This document shows, in pieces, positions 60,864-64,000 of a DNA stretch of 64,000 bases. The translations under genes were made by a program, and so were the position numbers. Numbering within the stretch: the stretch's first letter is position 1; every line of letters begins with the position of its first letter. Source of the stretch: Leisingera sp. NJS204 (GTDB lineage: Bacteria; Pseudomonadota; Alphaproteobacteria; Rhodobacterales; Rhodobacteraceae); assembly GCF_004123675.1 (NCBI RefSeq), contig NZ_CP035417.1:1665501-1729500 (forward strand), read 5' to 3'. The notes beneath the pieces are model-generated. The model saw only the letters and a list, made by a program, of their open reading frames with translations. It was not told the origin of the DNA and did not search any database.

Positions 60864-61459
60864 GGTGCGGGCACAGCTGGCCGGGCAAAATCCGCATCCG
60901 TTTTCAGGGCCTCACGCAATAGGGCCCGGTAACGCGCGCGGGTAACCTCAATTCCGCCAAGCGAGGCAAGATGCGCAGTCAGGAATTGCGTGTCGCACAG
61001 CCTGTAGCCCGCCTGCCGCAGCCTGTCAGTCAGATAGGCCAGCGCCACTTTGGAGGCATCCCGGCGGCGCGAGAACATGCTTTCGCCAAAAAAGGCGCCG
61101 CCCAGAGAGACGCCATAAGTGCCGCCGGCCAGGATGCCGTCCTGCCAGACTTCAAGCGAATGGGCGTTGCCCATCAGGTGCAGATCCAGGTAGCGGTCGC
61201 GGATTTCCCCGTTGATCCAGGTCTCGGCCCGGTCGGCGCAGCCGTCTACGACGCCGCCGAAATCCCGGTTCACGGTGATCTCAAATCCGCCGTTGCGGAT
61301 CCGTTTGGCCAGCGAGCGGGAGATGCGGAAGCCATCCAGCGGTAGAATGCCACGCCGCTTGGGATCGACCCAGAAAATCTCGGGGTCGTCGCGGTGTTCG
61401 GCCATCGGAAAAACACCGGCAGAATAGGCGTGCAGCAATAGGTCCGCAGTTAAGCTCAT
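60827..61459 (-). CDS. aat: leucyl/phenylalanyl-tRNA-protein transferase
   Basis: A 210-residue enzyme that adds Leu or Phe to N-terminal Arg/Lys of proteins, making N-degrons for ClpAP through ClpS. Conserved segments: [33 protein letters not shown] and [20 protein letters not shown]. It shares the degradation theme with clpP/clpX 3 kb away. Its 3' end overlaps DUF2155 by 37 bases. Confidence 0.94.
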   Translation of the reverse strand: MSLTADLLLHAYSAGVFPMAEHRDDPEIFWVDPKRRGILPLDGFRISRSLAKRIRNGGFEITVNRDFGGVVDGCADRAETWINGEIRDRYLDLHLMGNAHSLEVWQDGILAGGTYGVSLGGAFFGESMFSRRRDASKVALAYLTDRLRQAGYRLCDTQFLTAHLASLGGIEVTRARYRALLREALKTDADFARPAVPAPQLLLQRMTQTS

Positions 61460-61502
61460 GGTGCTGGCCAGTATAACGGGAAAAGGCAGGCAAATGTAAA
61501 AC

Positions 61503-61526
61503 GGGGCGCAGCCAGTGGCGCGCCCC
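61503..61526 (-). terminator. hairpin after accC
   Basis: GGGGCGC / GCGCCCC arms just downstream of the accC stop on the minus strand, followed there by GTTTTACATTT. Likely terminator of the accB-accC operon. Confidence 0.65.
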
Positions 61527-61533
61527 TCTGAAG

Positions 61534-62883
61534 TTATCCGGGCTGGTTTTCTTCCAGCCAGCGTTCCAGCCAGTGAATGCCGTAGTCGCCGGTGTGGATA
61601 TCCTGTTCCTGCAGCAGCGCATGGAACAGCGGCACGGTGGTGTCGATGCCGTCGATGATCAGCTCGCCCAGAGCCCGGTTCAGGCGCGCCAGCGCCTCGG
61701 TCCGGTCGCGGCCGTGCACGATCAGCTTGCCAATGAGCGAGTCGTAATAGGGCGGGATCGAGTAGCCGTCATAGAGCGCCGAATCCATCCGCACCCCCAA
61801 TCCGCCGGGGGCGTGGTACTGGGTGATCTTGCCCGGGCAGGGCGAAAAATTCGGCAGTTTCTCGGCGTTGATCCGGACCTCGATGGCGTGGCCGTTGATT
61901 TCCAGATCGCCCTGGGTAAAGGACATCGGCAGGCCTTCGGCCACCCGGATCTGTTCGCGTACCAGATCGACACCGAAGATGGCTTCGGTCACCGGGTGCT
62001 CCACCTGCAGGCGGGTGTTCATCTCGATGAAATAGAACTCGCCGTCTTCATAGAGGAATTCAACGGTACCGGCGCCGGAATAGCCCATCTTGCCAATGGC
62101 GTCGGCGCAGATTTTGCCGATGCGGGCGCGTTCTTCCGGGGTGATGCAGGGGCCGGGGGCCTCCTCGAACACCTTCTGGTGGCGGCGCTGCAGCGAGCAG
62201 TCGCGCTCGGCCAGGTGAACGCCGACGCCTTTGCCGTCGCCAAAGACCTGTACTTCGATGTGACGCGGTTTCTGGAGGTACTTCTCCATATAGACTTCGT
62301 CATTGCCAAAGGCAGCCTTGGCTTCCGAACGGGCAGTGGAGAAGGCGGTCGCCAGCTCTATTTCGTTCAGGGCCACTTTCATGCCGCGGCCGCCGCCGCC
62401 GGCGGTGGCCTTGATGATCACCGGATAGCCCATATCTGCGGCGGCTTTTTTTGCCGCGGCAATATCGGGCACGCCGCCCTCGGACCCCGGAACAACCGGA
62501 ATACCAAGGTTCTGAGCGGTTTCCTTGGCGGTGATCTTGTCGCCCATGGTGCGGATATGCGCAGCCGAGGGGCCGATGAAGGTCAGCCCGTGGTCTTCGA
62601 TGATCTGCACAAAGTTGGCGTTTTCCGACAGGAAGCCGTAGCCTGGATGAATCGCCTGGGCGCCGGTGATCTCGGCAGCCGAGATGATGGCCGGGATCGA
62701 CAGATAGCTTTGGGTGCCGGACGGCGGCCCGATGCAGACCGATTCATCGGCCATGCGCACGTGCATTGCGTCGGCATCCGCAGTGGAATGCACCGCAACC
62801 GACTTGATGCCCATTTCCCGGCAGGCACGGATCACGCGCAGGGCGATCTCGCCGCGGTTGGCAATCAGGATCTTGTCAAACAT
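61534..62883 (-). CDS. accC: acetyl-CoA carboxylase biotin carboxylase subunit
   Basis: A 449-residue ATP-grasp enzyme that carboxylates biotin on Acc[25 protein letters not shown] starts the protein; ATP-binding glycine loop [31 protein letters not shown] and later segments are standard. It follows accB by 9 bases. Confidence 0.97.
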   Translation of the reverse strand: MFDKILIANRGEIALRVIRACREMGIKSVAVHSTADADAMHVRMADESVCIGPPSGTQSYLSIPAIISAAEITGAQAIHPGYGFLSENANFVQIIEDHGLTFIGPSAAHIRTMGDKITAKETAQNLGIPVVPGSEGGVPDIAAAKKAAADMGYPVIIKATAGGGGRGMKVALNEIELATAFSTARSEAKAAFGNDEVYMEKYLQKPRHIEVQVFGDGKGVGVHLAERDCSLQRRHQKVFEEAPGPCITPEERARIGKICADAIGKMGYSGAGTVEFLYEDGEFYFIEMNTRLQVEHPVTEAIFGVDLVREQIRVAEGLPMSFTQGDLEINGHAIEVRINAEKLPNFSPCPGKITQYHAPGGLGVRMDSALYDGYSIPPYYDSLIGKLIVHGRDRTEALARLNRALGELIIDGIDTTVPLFHALLQEQDIHTGDYGIHWLERWLEENQPG

Positions 62884-62892
62884 GCCAGATCC

Positions 62893-63384
62893 TTACTCGA
62901 TGATGGCCAGGGGGGTTCCGAATTCAACGGCGGCGCCGTCTTCAACCAGAATGCGCTTCACGGTGCCCGATTTCGGCGCCGGAATGTGGTTCATGGTTTT
63001 CATGGCCTCGACGATCAGCAGGGTGTCGCCTTCGCTGACCTGCTGGCCAACAGAGATAAAGGCGGGCGAGCCGGGTTCGGCCTGCAGATAGACGGTGCCG
63101 ACCATCGGCGATGTCACGGCGCCGGGGTGGCTGGCCGGATCTTCGCTGGCGGCTGCGGGGGCTGCGGCGGCGGCAGGGGCAGCGGCTGCAACCGGAGCAG
63201 CGGCGGCAGGCATCGCAACCTGCACCGGCGCGGCCATGGCGGTCTGGCGGGAGACACGCACATTCAGGCTGTCGTCGTCGCCGTAGTCCCGCTTGACCTG
63301 CAGTTCGGTCAGATCGTTTTCGCGCAGCAATTCCGCCAGCGCCTTGATGAATGCCACGTCAGCTTCGTGAGATTTGTTTGTCAT
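62893..63384 (-). CDS. accB: acetyl-CoA carboxylase biotin carboxyl carrier protein
   Basis: About 163 residues from the ATG at 63384 behind GAGGAC; a TTG five codons upstream is less likely. The C-terminal biotinyl domain has the attachment Lys K129 ([10 protein letters not shown]). A flexible Ala/Pro linker occupies residues about 50-80. First gene of accB-accC; the malonyl-CoA it helps make opposes the beta-oxidation genes at the other end of the window. Confidence 0.96.
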   Translation of the reverse strand: MTNKSHEADVAFIKALAELLRENDLTELQVKRDYGDDDSLNVRVSRQTAMAAPVQVAMPAAAAPVAAAAPAAAAAPAAASEDPASHPGAVTSPMVGTVYLQAEPGSPAFISVGQQVSEGDTLLIVEAMKTMNHIPAPKSGTVKRILVEDGAAVEFGTPLAIIE

Positions 63385-63407
63385 ATTGTCCTCAGCCAAT
63401 TCCGACA

Positions 63408-63429
63408 GGCCCGCCAGGGCAGGCGGGCC
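63408..63429. terminator. hairpin in the accB leader / after the LuxR gene
   Basis: GGCCCGCC, loop AGGGCA, GGCGGGCC: a perfect 8-bp stem 24 bases before the accB start. It may end the upstream minus-strand PAS/LuxR gene or be a leader structure of accB. Confidence 0.5.
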
Positions 63430-63540
63430 GGAAATTAGGGCGCTTATAGGGCAAGGATTACCGCAAGGAAAGCACCGTCGATCCGGGCTGTAACATGGAG
63501 GCAGATAATCGGATTTGCAATTGCCGGACTGTATTTTGTC

Positions 63541-64000
63541 TCATAGCGGCATGCCCGTCAGTTTGGCCACCAGTTCCGGCAGCTTGCGGGCGGCGAATTT
63601 TTGCAGCAGATGCGCCCGGTGGCTTTCCACTGTGCGGTAGGACAGATCAAGCTGCTGGCCGATTTCCTTGGCCGACAGCCCCTTGCAGGTGAGGATCGCC
63701 ACTTCGCGTTCGCGCGGGGTAAGCGAGACCACCGGGCGGTCCTCGGATATATCTGCAAAGGACCAGATGCCGGTCTGAAACGGCGCCTGCGGCGTGACCG
63801 AGCGGCCGCGCACCCGGCACCAGAACAATGCGCCTGCGCGGCGGCGCATGATACGCTCGTCGCTGTAACTGCCGCTTTGCGCCTCGGGCTGTTGCAGCAG
63901 GGTGCCGATACGGTTGAAATCCTCCTGGCTGGGGTACAGCCCTGAAATCGGCATGCCGGTATATTCACCGGGAATTCCGCCGAAGGTGGAGGCAAACTGC
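63541..64000 (-). CDS. PAS domain / LuxR-type regulator, truncated by the window edge
   Basis: The frame is open to the last base, so the N-terminus lies outside the window; the internal ATG at 63954 is probably not the start. The visible upstream part (FASTFGGIPGEYTGMPISGLYP) and IMRRRAGALFWCRVRGR look like a PAS sensor domain. The C-terminal LuxR helix-turn-helix reads LTPREREVAILTCKGLSAKEIGQQLDLSYRTVESHRAHLLQKF. The signal is unknown. Confidence 0.8.
   Translation of the reverse strand, partial: QFASTFGGIPGEYTGMPISGLYPSQEDFNRIGTLLQQPEAQSGSYSDERIMRRRAGALFWCRVRGRSVTPQAPFQTGIWSFADISEDRPVVSLTPREREVAILTCKGLSAKEIGQQLDLSYRTVESHRAHLLQKFAARKLPELVAKLTGMPL

Noticed and set aside
61573..63438. 621-residue frame opposite accC/accB
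   Set aside because: Spans two real genes and their gap on the other strand; no domain recognised.
1..64000. tRNA, rRNA, CRISPR arrays, insertion sequences, prophage
   Set aside because: The gaps larger than 150 bases were read; no cloverleaf, regular repeat-spacer pattern, transposase or integrase motif was recognised. A covariance-model search would be decisive.

Overview
The window is about 64 kb of GC-rich chromosome from an alphaproteobacterium, most likely a marine Rhodobacteraceae of the Roseobacter group (Leisingera/Phaeobacter/Ruegeria type). This is inferred from a full periplasmic Sox thiosulfate-oxidation cluster, a DmdC-like acyl-CoA dehydrogenase, opgC-opgG-opgH, a Mrp antiporter with fused A and B subunits, an NDUFA12-type complex I protein, and gene order NDUFA12-mlaD-DUF2155-aat-accC-accB. 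It looks like ordinary chromosome: no rRNA, tRNA, CRISPR array, transposase, integrase or phage gene was seen.

Layout. 1-1.5 kb: sulfotransferase and a Hint-domain protein, then a strong terminator. 1.6-10.9 kb (mostly minus strand): fatty-acid/acyl-CoA catabolism, with fadJ, a cupin, thiolase, GST, two acyl-CoA dehydrogenases, a small possible ribbon-helix-helix protein and two MerR regulators. 11-13.3 kb: two PaaI thioesterases and a MATE pump. 13.4-15.1 kb: ArsC-like protein, pyrD and DUF952, tightly overlapped. 15.3-20.3 kb: periplasmic nucleotidase, DUF1992, TPR-sulfotransferase, SRAP protein, MarR. 20.5-24 kb: selenium genes mnmH and a FAD-domain/SelD fusion, convergent. 24-30 kb: Mrp antiporter operon. 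30.2-31.5 kb: rhodanese and secreted esterase. 31.8-37.8 kb: periplasmic glucan operon opgC-opgG-opgH with a TPR protein upstream. 38-41.5 kb: overlapping TPP-enzyme/CoA-transferase pair and a DUF302 protein. 41.7-43.7 kb: PhoX phosphatase. 43.9-53.8 kb: sox cluster. 53.9-56.7 kb: GtrII-like membrane protein and GlxA-type regulator. 56.9-59.5 kb: clpP, clpX and a Rid protein. 59.6-63.4 kb: NDUFA12, mlaD, DUF2155, aat, accC, accB. The window ends inside a PAS/LuxR regulator.

The sox region is the most informative part. A SoxT-like YeeE/YedE transporter, an ArsR-type regulator with cysteines at 42 and 108 (the spacing known from persulfide-sensing SqrR/BigR), and thioredoxin SoxS lie on the minus strand; soxV-W-X-Y-Z-A-B-C-D lie on the plus strand. 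Four gaps in the cluster carry a motif I read directly, ATTC-N8-GAAT (three of the four are ATTCA-N6-TGAAT). They lie between soxS and soxV, before soxX, before soxB and before soxC. This gives a concrete model of one persulfide-responsive repressor controlling four transcription units. At soxB the motif fills the spacer of a near-consensus promoter. soxEFGH are absent downstream; a rho-independent terminator follows soxD.

Other items: a dispersed short repeat around GTATTT...AAAG in several intergenic gaps, twice as inverted pairs; a 22-bp perfect palindrome behind the nucleotidase; nested inverted repeats before the first MerR gene; and a Hint protein whose usual N-terminal Cys appears to be Gly. 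I saw no clearly new multi-gene system.
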